A stretch of 64,000 nucleotides of DNA. Origin: Azophilus sp965215035 (GTDB lineage: Bacteria > Pseudomonadota > Gammaproteobacteria > Pseudomonadales > Azotimanducaceae). The notes below the pieces were generated by a model that had not been told where the DNA came from, made no database searches, and was given only the letters and a program-made list of their open reading frames with translations. The stretch spans positions 3,658,001-3,722,000 of the forward strand of contig OZ244040.1 of NCBI GenBank assembly GCA_965215035.1. The letters are read 5' to 3'. The translations under genes and the position numbers were made by a program. Below, piece after piece: positions 50,654 to 60,476 of the stretch (position 1 is the stretch's first letter; each line of letters opens with the position of its first letter).

Positions 50654-50772
50654 GCCGGTCGGGCTTAGATACTTTGAGTATCACAACCTATTGAAATATA
50701 TGAAGTTTTAATTTTAGTGCGAAAAACCCGATTCCTTATAAATCAAATACCCGGCTGCAAAGTCCGACAGGC
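50654..50772 (-). mobile_element. 119-bp MITE-like repeat, copy B
   Basis: The reverse-oriented partner of the element at 46320-46438, with the same length and matching ends (GCCGGTCGGGCTTAG on the left, AAGTCCGACAGGC on the right). It separates the small defence-like remnant from the ligA 3' end. The remaining bases to 50877 hold nothing I can identify. Confidence 0.85.
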
Positions 50773-50877
50773 TCCAAACCCACTAGAACCTAATACCACG
50801 CCCACACGCACACGCGGTTGCATGGTAGTGAAACATTACTTGGCCGGGCAATTTTTCGCCGACGAGGTTTCGGAGTG

Positions 50878-52899
50878 TTACTCCGTGCTCGGCAACGAGA
50901 TACCGTGCTCCCGCAACAAGGCCGCGAACTCCGTTTCATCCATCGTGGGCACATCTAGGCTGCGAGCCTTGGCGAGCTTGCTCCCGGCGCGCTCGCCCGC
51001 CACCACCCGCGAGGTCTTTGCCGAAACCGAGGTCGACACCCGCGCACCCAGCGCCACCAAATGCGCCTTGGCCTGGTTGCGCGTCAGGCTTTGCAGAGAA
51101 CCGGTCAGCACCCAGGCCTGTCCCGCAAGGGGCTTGGCTTCCCTATCCGTCTCCACATCCGGCCAGTTCACCCCGGCCTCGATGAGCGCATCGACAACAT
51201 CGGCGCTCGCCTGGTCCGCGAAGTAACCGGCGATATTGGATGCAACCACCGGGCCCACATCCGGTACCGATTCCAGCGTTTCCGCGTCCGCGGCGCGCAA
51301 CGCCGCGAGGTTGCCGAAGTAGTCGGCGAGGTTCCGGGCCGTGGCTTCGCCGACTTCCCGGATGCCCAGGGCATAGATGAACCGTGCCAGCGTCGTCTGC
51401 TTGCTCGCTTGCAGCGCCCTGCACAGGTTTTCCGCGGATTTCGGCCCCATGCGCTCCAGTTCGGCGAGGTCGTCCACGTCAAGGGCGAAGAGATCGGCAA
51501 GCGTGGTCACCATCTTCTTCTCCACAAGCTGATCGACCAGCTTCTCGCCGAGCCCCTCGATGTCCATGGCCAGGCGCGATGCATAGTGGTTCAGACGCTC
51601 TTTGCACTGGGCCGGACAAACGGCGGGGCCGGCGCCACAGCGCGCCACGACTTCGTCCCCGGCACGCTCGATAGGGCTTCCACAGGCGGGACAGGCCACC
51701 GGCAGTTCCACCGCCGGCGCCTTAGGCGGACGCCGACCGGCGATCACCGAGACGACCTGGGGAATGACGTCCCCGGCCCGCCGCACCATCACGGCGTCAC
51801 CGATGCGCAGGTCCAATCGCCTAACCTCGTCCATGTTGTGCAGGGTGGCGTTGCTCACCGTGACGCCACCGACAAACACCGGATGGAGCTTGGCGACCGG
51901 CGTGATGGCACCGGTACGGCCGACCTGGAACTCGACGGCCAGCACAGTGGTGGTGGCCTCCTCCGCCGGGTACTTGTAGGCAACCGCCCAGCGCGGTTTG
52001 CGCGTCACCGCGCCGAGGCGCCGCTGCTGGTCCAGGGAGTTGACCTTGACCACGGCACCGTCGATCTCATAGGGGAGGCCCCGCCGCTGTTCCGACAGAT
52101 CATTGACATACCGCTGGCAGGCGGCCAGGTTCTTCGCCAGAGCGACCTGCGGGTTGGTCCGTAGGCCCCAGGCCTTCAGTTGTTCAAGCACCTCGGTCTG
52201 GGTTTCGGGTTGCCTAGCGCCCTCGACCCAACCCAGGCTGTAGCAATACATGCGCAGCGGCCGCCCGGCCGTGATGCGCGGGTCGAGTTGACGCAGGCTA
52301 CCGGCCGCGCCGTTGCGGGGATTGACCAGGGTTTTCTGCCCAGCGCTCCGGGCCCGCTCGTTGAACGCCTCCATATCGGCCCTGGTCATATAGACCTCGC
52401 CGCGAACCTCGCACCGGGGTGGCGGGTTGCGGCCGGTTAGACGCAGGGGCACGGTTGCGATGGTGCGCACATTGGCAGTGATGTCCTCGCCGGTTCGCCC
52501 GTCGCCCCGGGTGGCGGCAAGGCGGAGCCGCCCCGCTTCATAGGTGAGCGCCACGGCCACGCCGTCGATCTTCGGCTCGCAGGTAAAGGCCATGGGTTCC
52601 CCGTCAAGGCGCCCCCGGCAACGCTCGACCCACTCGGCAAGTTCCGCCTCGGCGCTCACCTTGTCGAGGGACAGCATGGCGACGGGGTGGATTACCGCGG
52701 CAAATTCGGCCAGGGGCTCGGAACCCACCCGCTGGGTCGGGGAATCGTCGGTCACCCGCTCTGGATGTTCTTTCTCCAGCGCCGCCAGTTCATCGAACAG
52801 GGCGTCGTACTCCGCGTCGGCGATCTCCGGGTCGTCCAACACGTGGTAGCGGTGGTTGTGGTAGTGAATCAGTTCACGGAGTTGGTCAAGCCTGTCCAT
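50878..52899 (-). CDS. ligA: NAD-dependent DNA ligase LigA
   Basis: Joins nicks in DNA during replication and repair using NAD. The 673-residue chain has the Ia domain (YHNHRYHVLDDPEIADAEYD), the adenylation lysine in TCEPKIDGVAV (about residue 110), OB fold, Zn cysteines (CPACGSPIER ... CGAGPAVCPAQCKERL), helix-hairpin-helix repeats (LRAADAETLESVPDVGPVVA) and a C-terminal BRCT domain (GQAWVLTGSLQSLTRNQAKA). It follows zipA by 73 bp in the conserved smc-zipA-ligA order. Confidence 0.97.
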   Translation of the reverse strand: MDRLDQLRELIHYHNHRYHVLDDPEIADAEYDALFDELAALEKEHPERVTDDSPTQRVGSEPLAEFAAVIHPVAMLSLDKVSAEAELAEWVERCRGRLDGEPMAFTCEPKIDGVAVALTYEAGRLRLAATRGDGRTGEDITANVRTIATVPLRLTGRNPPPRCEVRGEVYMTRADMEAFNERARSAGQKTLVNPRNGAAGSLRQLDPRITAGRPLRMYCYSLGWVEGARQPETQTEVLEQLKAWGLRTNPQVALAKNLAACQRYVNDLSEQRRGLPYEIDGAVVKVNSLDQQRRLGAVTRKPRWAVAYKYPAEEATTTVLAVEFQVGRTGAITPVAKLHPVFVGGVTVSNATLHNMDEVRRLDLRIGDAVMVRRAGDVIPQVVSVIAGRRPPKAPAVELPVACPACGSPIERAGDEVVARCGAGPAVCPAQCKERLNHYASRLAMDIEGLGEKLVDQLVEKKMVTTLADLFALDVDDLAELERMGPKSAENLCRALQASKQTTLARFIYALGIREVGEATARNLADYFGNLAALRAADAETLESVPDVGPVVASNIAGYFADQASADVVDALIEAGVNWPDVETDREAKPLAGQAWVLTGSLQSLTRNQAKAHLVALGARVSTSVSAKTSRVVAGERAGSKLAKARSLDVPTMDETEFAALLREHGISLPSTE

Positions 52900-52972
52900 T
52901 TCTCGCGGCGCGGGCGTTCCTTGGCGTCACCAGTTTGCCACGCCTTGCCAAGGGGCAACACGTCTTCTCCGC

Positions 52973-53893
52973 TCAGGCCCGCTTCGACAAACGACGTCGC
53001 GAGTAGTCGGCGACCCGTTCGCGGTAGTGCTCCACCGTCTGCCCGGTCACCGCGCTCAAGTTCTCGTCCTTGAGCACTGCCCCGAGTTCCTCGGCAATCG
53101 ATTTTGTGATTCGAATCATGTCTTCCAGCGCCTCTCCGGGTTTTTCCGGGCCCGGCAACTGGATAAAGAAGACGAGGCCGGGTGAGACCAGGTTCGATAT
53201 CTCCGCTAGGTCGAAGTAGCCGGGTTCCAATGCGTTGGCCACACTGAACTGAACCTTGCCGGTATGCGGGTCGCGCCGGTGAAAGATATTCATGTCGCCG
53301 TACTTGAGGCCCTGCCCGCGCATGGCCGCCAGCAAAGCCTCGCCGGCGAACTCTTGCCCATTGGGCGCCAGGACATTGATCATGAGCAACTCCCCGCCAC
53401 CCGTATCTGCCGACGCGGACCGAGATTCCCGGCGGGTTTCGGACGCGTCCCGGGCACCGGACCGGGAACGCCTGGTATCCCCCGCAACACCGGGCCCACT
53501 ATTCGGACAGATCGCCTCGGATGCCTGGGCGCGAATCGGCGTGCGTTCGTTCCCGGTGTCGCCGGCCGCGTCCGAGAGCGGCGGGGGAGGGGCGGCCGCC
53601 ACGGCCTCCGCCCGGGGTGTTGCCACCGGATCCAACAGCACCGGCACCGCTTCATCGAAGTTGAGATCCTTCTGTACCGGGATGACGGGGCGCCCGCCGC
53701 CGTTCGGCAACTCGCCCCGGAACCGGGCCATTTCATCGTCGTCATCCGGAATGAGGTCCGGGGAAATTTCCATGCGCAGCGGGTCCTGGCGAGAACGCCA
53801 TGCGAGCCAAAGGCCATGCATGATGATCGCCACGATGAACAACCCGCCCCCGATCAGCACGAGATCCCTAATGTCGATATTCTCGATATTCAT
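52973..53893 (-). CDS. zipA: Cell division protein ZipA
   Basis: A bitopic inner-membrane protein that anchors FtsZ at midcell. A short periplasmic start and one helix (RDLVLIGGGLFIVAIIMHGLW) precede the WRSRQDPLRM stop-transfer, then a Pro/Asp-rich linker of about 120 residues and the C-terminal FtsZ-binding domain (about 165-306: LLMINVLAPNGQEFAGEALL, QGLKYGDMNIFHRRD, SVANALEPGYFDLAEISN). The 306-residue length is typical. Start at 53893 gives MNIENIDIRDLV. ZipA is restricted to Gammaproteobacteria, which fixes the class of this organism. Confidence 0.94.
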   Translation of the reverse strand: MNIENIDIRDLVLIGGGLFIVAIIMHGLWLAWRSRQDPLRMEISPDLIPDDDDEMARFRGELPNGGGRPVIPVQKDLNFDEAVPVLLDPVATPRAEAVAAAPPPPLSDAAGDTGNERTPIRAQASEAICPNSGPGVAGDTRRSRSGARDASETRRESRSASADTGGGELLMINVLAPNGQEFAGEALLAAMRGQGLKYGDMNIFHRRDPHTGKVQFSVANALEPGYFDLAEISNLVSPGLVFFIQLPGPEKPGEALEDMIRITKSIAEELGAVLKDENLSAVTGQTVEHYRERVADYSRRRLSKRA

Positions 53894-53955
53894 GTTTCCA
53901 TGTCCATTTATGGGCACTCCGGTCGCCCGGAACACTTCGTCATTTTAGGTGCGGC

Positions 53956-56900
53956 TCAGGAGGCAGCCAACGCCGCGGCCTCTTCAATATCCACCGAAAC
54001 CAAGCGCGAAACACCCGGTTCGGTCATCGTCACGCCGATCAGATGGTCGGCCATTTCCATGGTCAGCTTGTTGTGCGTGATAACTATGAACTGCACGCCC
54101 CCGGACAGCTCCCGAATCAGCTCTGCAACACCCAGCACGTTGTTGTCGTCCAGCGCCGCATCCACCTCATCCAGCACACACACCGGGCTTGGGTTGAGTT
54201 GAAAGATCGCGAATACCAGCGCCACCGCCGCCAGCGCCTTCTCGCCTCCAGACAAGAGGTACACACCGGCATTGCGTTTGCCGGGGGGCCTCGCCATGAT
54301 CGAGACGCCGGTGTCGAGCAGGTTGTCTCCCGTCAGGGCCAGATAGGCGTGCCCGCCACCAAACAGCTTCGGAAAGAGTTTCTGCAAGTGGGCGTTGACC
54401 GCTTCGAAGGTATCTTTGAAACGCGCGCGGGTCTCCGCGTCGATCTTGCGGATAGCGGCCTGCAAGGTGTCCAGGGCCCGCTCCAGATCATCGTGTTGGG
54501 CATCGAGCCAGGCCTTGCGCTCCGCCTCCACGTCGTACTCCTCGATGGCGGCCAGGTTGATCGGGCCAAGCTGCCGGATGCGCCGGTCGAGGCGTTCGAG
54601 TTGCTCCTTCCACACTTCTTCGTCCGCATCACCGGGCAGGTCATTCAACACACTGGCCAGATCGTAGCCAGCGGCATGCACCTGTTCCCGCGCATTGGCC
54701 TGTTGGACGCTGAGTTCCCGGTCTTGCAGGCGTACCGACTCCAAGTCGCCGCGCACCTGGTCGATGCGCGCGGCAGCCTCATCGCGGGCGACTATCAGTT
54801 CGCGAATGTGGGCGCCGAGTTCATCCAACCGCGCACGCACCTCCCGTTGGCGCGCCTCGGCCTCATGCTGTAGGGCGAGCTTGGTCGTAAGCTCCGTCTG
54901 CAAACCGGGCAGGGGCACCTTGCTCTGTTCGATTTTCTGCTGCAACGAAAGGCGATCCCGGTCAAGCTGCTCGGCCCGCTCGGCCTGTCGCTGACGGGCC
55001 GTTTGGGTCGCCTGCAGGTGGGAAGCATGGCTCTGCCGTTGCACGTTAATGGCGTGATAGTCATCGCGCCGGGCGCGGGCGGCTTGACGCGCCTGCTCCA
55101 GTTCCTCCTGTAGCCGGCCCTTGGCGTCCGCTAGGGATTGCCTTTCCGGTGCGCACCGCTCCGCCGCCCGCTCCGCCGCCGCCAGTTCGCCCTGGGCCTC
55201 GGCCAGGCTGACACCCGCGAGTGCAATCTGCCGCTCAAGCTCCCGGCGGTCGCGCCGCAGGCGGCCACGGTGGGCATCGGCCGCTTCCAGCCTAGCCTGC
55301 TGAACGCCGTGGTCCGCCTTCAGCTCGGCAAGTGCCTGGTAAACCTCGTCCGCCCGCCCCTGCAGCAGTTCCCGCTCCTCTCCGAGGGCGCGCAGGCGTT
55401 CCCGCGCCGCATCCAGCCCGCCACGTTGTTCCGACAGCCCGAGTTTGGCCTCCTCCACCCGCTCATCGAGCGCCTCCAATTCCTGCGCCCGTTGAATAAT
55501 GCCGGGGTCGGCCGCCGACTCCGGGAGTTTGCGCAACCAGTCCGGGCCAACCCAAAGGCCCGACCGGGTTACAATGCTCTCGCCGGGGTTGAGGCCGGTG
55601 CGTTCCCGCAGCGCAACCCTGTCGGATTCGGCGGCGTACACGCCGTGCAGCACAGAGCCAAGCTTCATATCCGAACTGCGGATCAAGGAAACAAGGCTCG
55701 GCAAATCGCCCCCTGGGGCCGCGTCAATCCGCGCTTCCAGCAAGGCAAGGTGCCCACCGCACAACGCCGGCAGGGCATTCACATAGCGGTCGGCATCATC
55801 GACGCGCAGGCCCTGCAGGAACTCGCCTAAAACCATCTCTACCGCGTGTTCCCACCCGGGCGCCACGCTCAGGGTTTCGCCTACCCTGGCGGCGGCGTCA
55901 AGACCCTGCGCCGCCAACCAGTCCCGCAGGGTGTCGTCCGCACGGCCAAGGGCCGCTTGCTGCACAGCGTGCAGGTTGGCAAATTCCAGGCGGAGCGACT
56001 GCAGGTGCTGGCGGGCCTCGTCCAGACCGGCCTCCCGTATCGGGATGTCTTCCCGGGCCGCCAACAGCTCCGCGAGGCACCGATCGACATCGCTGTCCAG
56101 TGCGGCGCGGCGCTCCTGAAGGGCAACGATCTCCGTGGCCAAGCCGTCTACCTGGCCGGATTCTACCGGGGACGGCGCCTGTTCATCCTGGGCAAGTTGC
56201 TCCAAGCGCCCCCCGAGGTTCGCGATAACCTGCTCGAAATGCTCGATTCGCGAGGCCTGCACCTGTGCCGAGCGCGTGCTGTCGGCGACCTGCCTGCCGA
56301 GCTCATCCCAGGCCTCCTGCCACTCGGCATGGACCTGCTCGACTTCCAGCAGGCGAGCGGCCGCTTCCTTATCCCGCCTGGCCGCCGCCTCCAGCCTCGG
56401 GGTCAGGTCGCCAATGGCACCCTGTAGCTTCTCGATTTCGGCGTCGTCCATAGCCAGTTGCCTGGCGGCCTCGGTGGCCTGTTCGAGCAGGCCGTCGAGT
56501 TCCTGTTCGGATTCCTTCACCCTGGCCCGGCTGAACTGAATGGTCTCTTCGATGCGCGCGATGTCCTCGCCAAGCCGATAGTAGCTGGCTTGCTCGGCGT
56601 GCGATTCCGCGTCGACCTCTTCTTGCCGGACCCGCGCCGCGGCAATATCCGTATCCACCGATTGTTGCTCGGCGCGCAGCCTTTCGAGCTCCACCTCGCG
56701 GCGGCGCAACTCGTCGCGCAGCACCGTCAACCGCTGCGAGAGATTGCGATAGCCAATGGCGTGCAGCTCGGCGGTGCGCAAGCTCTCCTCTTGCTTGAGT
56801 TCCCGGTAGCGCTCCGCGGCCTTGGCCTGTTTGCGCAGCCGGTCGAGGGTTCGGCCCAGTTCTTCCCGGGTGTCCCGCAACCGCTCCAGGTTCGCCCGGG

Positions 56901-57459
56901 TATGCCTAATCCGGTTTTCGGTCTCGCGGCGGCGTTCCCGGTACTTGGATAGGCCGGCCGCTTCCTCCAGGTACAGCCTGATATCCTCCGGCCGCGCTTC
57001 CACAAACTGGCCGATCGTGCCCTGGGCGATAACCGAATAGCTGCGCGGCCCGAAGCCGGTGCCGAGAAACACATCGGCGATGTCGCGCCGCCGACACCGG
57101 GTGCCGTTGAGGAAATAGGTGGACTGGGAGTCGCGGCCGACCTGTCGACGAATGGCAATTTCCGCGTACGCCGCGTACTCCCCGCCAATGCGGCCGTCGG
57201 AGTTGTCGAATATCAGTTCAACGGAAGCAACGCTCGCCAGTGCGCGCGTATCGCAGCCCTTGAAGATCACGTCGCTTAAGTTTTCGCCCCTAAGTTGCTT
57301 GGCGGAACTCTCCCCGATGACCCAGCGAACGGCATCAACGATATTGGACTTGCCGCCCCCGTTGGGGCCGACGATGGAGCAGCGATTTCCGGGGAGGGTG
57401 ACGGTGGTCGGATCGACAAACGACTTGAAACCAGCCAGCTTGATCTGCTTAAGCCGCAT
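53956..57459 (-). CDS. smc: Chromosome segregation protein SMC
   Basis: A 1167-residue SMC ATPase that organises the chromosome. The N-terminal head has MRLKQIKLAGFKSFVDPTTV and Walker A SIVGPNGGGKSNIVDAVRW (about 28-46). Two very long coiled coils flank a hinge near residues 520-640 (GWEHAVEMVLGEFLQGLRVD), and the C-terminal head has the signature YLLSGGEKALAAVALVFAIF (about 1065) and Walker B VCVLDEVDAALDDNN. Kleisin partners ScpA/ScpB are not in the window. Its 3' end lies 63 bp before zipA on the same strand. Confidence 0.97.
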   Translation of the reverse strand: MRLKQIKLAGFKSFVDPTTVTLPGNRCSIVGPNGGGKSNIVDAVRWVIGESSAKQLRGENLSDVIFKGCDTRALASVASVELIFDNSDGRIGGEYAAYAEIAIRRQVGRDSQSTYFLNGTRCRRRDIADVFLGTGFGPRSYSVIAQGTIGQFVEARPEDIRLYLEEAAGLSKYRERRRETENRIRHTRANLERLRDTREELGRTLDRLRKQAKAAERYRELKQEESLRTAELHAIGYRNLSQRLTVLRDELRRREVELERLRAEQQSVDTDIAAARVRQEEVDAESHAEQASYYRLGEDIARIEETIQFSRARVKESEQELDGLLEQATEAARQLAMDDAEIEKLQGAIGDLTPRLEAAARRDKEAAARLLEVEQVHAEWQEAWDELGRQVADSTRSAQVQASRIEHFEQVIANLGGRLEQLAQDEQAPSPVESGQVDGLATEIVALQERRAALDSDVDRCLAELLAAREDIPIREAGLDEARQHLQSLRLEFANLHAVQQAALGRADDTLRDWLAAQGLDAAARVGETLSVAPGWEHAVEMVLGEFLQGLRVDDADRYVNALPALCGGHLALLEARIDAAPGGDLPSLVSLIRSSDMKLGSVLHGVYAAESDRVALRERTGLNPGESIVTRSGLWVGPDWLRKLPESAADPGIIQRAQELEALDERVEEAKLGLSEQRGGLDAARERLRALGEERELLQGRADEVYQALAELKADHGVQQARLEAADAHRGRLRRDRRELERQIALAGVSLAEAQGELAAAERAAERCAPERQSLADAKGRLQEELEQARQAARARRDDYHAINVQRQSHASHLQATQTARQRQAERAEQLDRDRLSLQQKIEQSKVPLPGLQTELTTKLALQHEAEARQREVRARLDELGAHIRELIVARDEAAARIDQVRGDLESVRLQDRELSVQQANAREQVHAAGYDLASVLNDLPGDADEEVWKEQLERLDRRIRQLGPINLAAIEEYDVEAERKAWLDAQHDDLERALDTLQAAIRKIDAETRARFKDTFEAVNAHLQKLFPKLFGGGHAYLALTGDNLLDTGVSIMARPPGKRNAGVYLLSGGEKALAAVALVFAIFQLNPSPVCVLDEVDAALDDNNVLGVAELIRELSGGVQFIVITHNKLTMEMADHLIGVTMTEPGVSRLVSVDIEEAAALAAS

Positions 57460-57868
57460 TTGGCTCCGCTATCCACAGCAGGCGTCCAGCGAACGCATCA
57501 TCGCACCAGCAACCGCCTCAGCACCCCGACGCCGAATCGGTACGCTTGCCAATACGAGCCCGAATGACGCACCCGAAGAGGAAGCGCCATCGGAACGATA
57601 GTTTAGCCCATTCGCATCGGTGAATGCGAGCCCCGATCCTGTCCAATGCGATGTGCGCCTGAAGCACCTAAAGTAGAAGGGCGATTGCAACACAAAGTGA
57701 GCCCTAGGTCGGCGCGGACAGCATCTTTGCCTGTCGCGGCCCGACTCTGGAAATCTTCTCCCACCATGACTAGGGTAGAGAAAGTCGGTTGCCGCCTCTC
57801 CTAGGAGCGGCTCTCGGGAAAAGCGCCCGGTGGATGGCGTCCTCGCCCGTTAAGGAGGAATTGGGATT
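57460..57868. other. Intergenic region between divergent smc and AAA ATPase genes
   Basis: No gene supported. A weak word AATACGAGCCC (57551), AATGCGAGCCCC (57623), AAGTGAGCCC (57695) recurs at about 72-bp spacing, reminiscent of the gene-end repeats elsewhere but too short to be sure. A perfect 10-bp palindrome CTCCTAGGAG is at 57800. AAGGAGG upstream of 57869 is the ribosome site of the next gene. Confidence 0.4.
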
Positions 57869-59374
57869 ATGAGCAACCAACAGACACATCCTATGAACGA
57901 CGGGTTGCCTGCTCTCCTAGTCTCCGATCTGCGTCGTCTCAACCCCTGGTGGGAAGGTGAACCCATGCCGTTACAGCCTAGGACGCAGCGTCACCTGGTT
58001 GACCAGGTACGTCGGCGGGTCGAGGCCGAGGTGGCGCCCATCGTGGTCGTGCGAGGACCCCGCCAGACGGGCAAGACAACGGCCCAGTTCCAGATAATCC
58101 AGGAGCTGCTCGACGAGGGCGTGCCGCCGACCAGCATTCTCCGTGTGCAGTTTGATGATTTGGAGTCGCTGAGAAACCTAGGCGAGCCGATCATAGCCAT
58201 TTCAGAATGGTTCGAACGCTCCATCGCCAAAGCCCGATTCAACCGCTTGGCGTCAGATTCCGGGAAAGCCTACCTCTTTTTCGACGAAGTTCAGAACCTG
58301 GCGGGCTGGGACGCGCAACTGAAGTCGCTGGTCGACAACGCCTCCGTCAAAGTAGTCGTAACGGGTTCTTCCGCCTTGCGGATCGAGATGGGACGCGACA
58401 GCCTTGCCGGGCGGATCAACACCATTGAAGCGGGCGTTCTGTCCTTGACGGAGATCGGTGCCCTGCGAAGATTGTCGCCACCGAGCCCCTTCCTAGGCGA
58501 TAACGGCCCCGGCCCGCTAATTCAAAAGAACTTCTGGGTCGAGCTTAGGGAACACGGGATACGGCAGGCGGCATTCCGGCGCGAAGCTTTCAGGTTTTTC
58601 TCCCAGCGCGGGGGCTATCCGATCGTCCACAAACGGGACGATGTCGATTGGCCCCTGATCGCCGACCAGTTGAACGAGACGGTCATCAAGCGGGTCATCC
58701 AGCATGATTTGCGCGTGGGGGATCGTGGACGCAAGCGGAATCCACAATTGCTGGAAGAATTGTTTCGGCTGTGCTGCCGCTACGCAGGCCAGTGCCCCAC
58801 CCTGTCCCTGTTGGCGGAAGAAACGGGGTTGGCCCTGAATGCGAACATCAGCGGCCAAAGAGTCATGCAATACTTGAGGTTCCTTGCAGATACGCTTCTG
58901 CTGCGCCTGATTCCTCCCCTGGAAATACGCCTAAAGAGGAGACGCGGCAGCCCGAAACTCTGTTTGGTGGACCACGGGCTGCGGGCCAGTTGGCTACAGG
59001 AACAGGTCCCCCTCGACCCCGATGAACTGGCCCGAAAACCCGAATTGACGACGCTGGCGGGCCACCTGGCGGAAAGCATTGTTGGGTCGGTAGCCTCCAC
59101 CATCCACGGGCTGGACCTTGCCCACTTCCCGGAAAGAGGAACCGACCGGGAAGTCGATTTTGTCCTCACCGTCGGTGCTCAACGGATACCGGTCGAAGTC
59201 AAGTACCAACGGCATATCGACCCCCTGAGGGATACCCTGGGGACTCGGTCATTCCTGGAAAAAGCAGTAAACAACGCCGCCTTCGGGATACTCATCACCC
59301 AGGATGACAACACCGGGGTGGAAGACCCCCGCATTGTTTCCCTGCCCCTTTCAACCTTCATGCTGCTGAGATAG
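57869..59374 (+). CDS. AAA ATPase with C-terminal DUF4143 domain, second copy type
   Basis: A 501-residue relative of the protein at 16914-18182 but clearly different in sequence. Walker A VVVRGPRQTGKTTAQFQIIQ (about 58-77), Walker B AYLFFDEVQNLAGWD, sensor VVVTGSSALRIEMGRDSLAG, then the helical region and the DUF4143 nuclease-like end TDREVDFVLTVGAQRIPVEV. AAGGAGG gives a strong start at 57869. It stands alone in the gap between smc and a Dabb-like gene. The family role is not established. Confidence 0.88.
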   Translation: MSNQQTHPMNDGLPALLVSDLRRLNPWWEGEPMPLQPRTQRHLVDQVRRRVEAEVAPIVVVRGPRQTGKTTAQFQIIQELLDEGVPPTSILRVQFDDLESLRNLGEPIIAISEWFERSIAKARFNRLASDSGKAYLFFDEVQNLAGWDAQLKSLVDNASVKVVVTGSSALRIEMGRDSLAGRINTIEAGVLSLTEIGALRRLSPPSPFLGDNGPGPLIQKNFWVELREHGIRQAAFRREAFRFFSQRGGYPIVHKRDDVDWPLIADQLNETVIKRVIQHDLRVGDRGRKRNPQLLEELFRLCCRYAGQCPTLSLLAEETGLALNANISGQRVMQYLRFLADTLLLRLIPPLEIRLKRRRGSPKLCLVDHGLRASWLQEQVPLDPDELARKPELTTLAGHLAESIVGSVASTIHGLDLAHFPERGTDREVDFVLTVGAQRIPVEVKYQRHIDPLRDTLGTRSFLEKAVNNAAFGILITQDDNTGVEDPRIVSLPLSTFMLLR

Positions 59375-59523
59375 TAAGGACGCCGACGGCCGGTGAGCGG
59401 TTTCGAGCAGCCCGGTGCCATCCGTCGTCGGCGGATGCGCAGCGACCATCCGCGAGGTGGCAAATTCGTCCAATCCTGCGCCCGTCCAGGTGTTCGGTTC
59501 CCGCGGAAGACCTAGGTCTGCAA

Positions 59524-60249
59524 TTACGAGGGGGCCAAGCCGCGGGCGATTTCCCGGTAGACATTGCTCATCTTGAGCGTGAATAGGCGCCGCATGCGCT
59601 TCTGCCAGGGCGTGACTGTATAGCTCGCGAACTTGGGATTCTGAAAGGCCTCGATACCGTCGATGTCCCAGAGCGACAGGTGCGTGAATAGCTCTCCGCC
59701 CTCCCCCAATAGCGGTGGAAACTCATCGCTTAGGTGGACGTAGCGGCGTACGGTATTGAACCCGGGCTCGTTCAGCACCAGGGGCATATGCTCCTCCACG
59801 TACCACTCGTTGAATTCCTCGGCGACCGGTGCGGGCACCTCGTGGGCCGACAGGAAGACGTATTTCGTGTCCGGCAACAGAGGTTGATCGTCGTCTGGAT
59901 ATTGCCCGATCAGTTCCAGTACGCCCCTAGCCAGCTTGGGCAACCTCATCGTCAGGTGCTCGAAACTATCCGGGGGCGTTGCCATCCAGCGCTTCGTGAC
60001 GGCGTCGTAGGCGGGCGCAGTCAATACATCCGTATTGGGCAGTTCCATGATCGCGAGATACTTGGCCTGGCCGGCCTGGCGCGTATCCACCTGGGGCTGT
60101 CCCGGCACGATCTCGAACCGGCGAAAGGCCAGAAAGCCGCATTCGAAGCGGCCCGGCGAATGCACATTGGTGTACCAGTCGTTCCACTCGCCCTCGCGTT
60201 CTTGCGGGGGATCCACCTTGATCAGGGTAATCGCGCGCGGTTTGGTCAT
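59524..60249 (-). CDS. Two-repeat dimeric alpha-beta barrel (EthD/Dabb-like) protein
   Basis: A 241-residue protein with two similar halves: AITLIKVDPPQEREGEWNDW then YTNVHSPGRFECGFLAFRRF, and YVFLSAHEVPAPVAEEFNEW then YVEEHMPLVLNEPGFNTVRR. Each half has the W...YD.EH..... pattern of EthD/Dabb-type ferredoxin-like barrels. Such fusions occur in catabolic clusters and are often of unknown enzymology. ATG at 60249 is the natural start (MTKPRAITL). Divergent from the MFS transporter. Confidence 0.75.
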   Translation of the reverse strand: MTKPRAITLIKVDPPQEREGEWNDWYTNVHSPGRFECGFLAFRRFEIVPGQPQVDTRQAGQAKYLAIMELPNTDVLTAPAYDAVTKRWMATPPDSFEHLTMRLPKLARGVLELIGQYPDDDQPLLPDTKYVFLSAHEVPAPVAEEFNEWYVEEHMPLVLNEPGFNTVRRYVHLSDEFPPLLGEGGELFTHLSLWDIDGIEAFQNPKFASYTVTPWQKRMRRLFTLKMSNVYREIARGLAPS

Positions 60250-60476
60250 GGTCACCCTCTGAGGTCCGGTCGCCGCCGACAGTCTACACGAACCCTTCCG
60301 CCCGCCGGCGCAATTGGCTCCCGGTTTCTCAGCGGCGTTCACGCTGGCATAGTAGCGGCGTCCGGTCGGCCCGGACCACCAGGGAGGCGTGACTCATCCA
60401 CCCGGCACCAGACCCGCAGACCCCATCCACCTGCGACGCGAAGGCACCGCGGCGCTGGCTCATCTATCCCTGGTAC

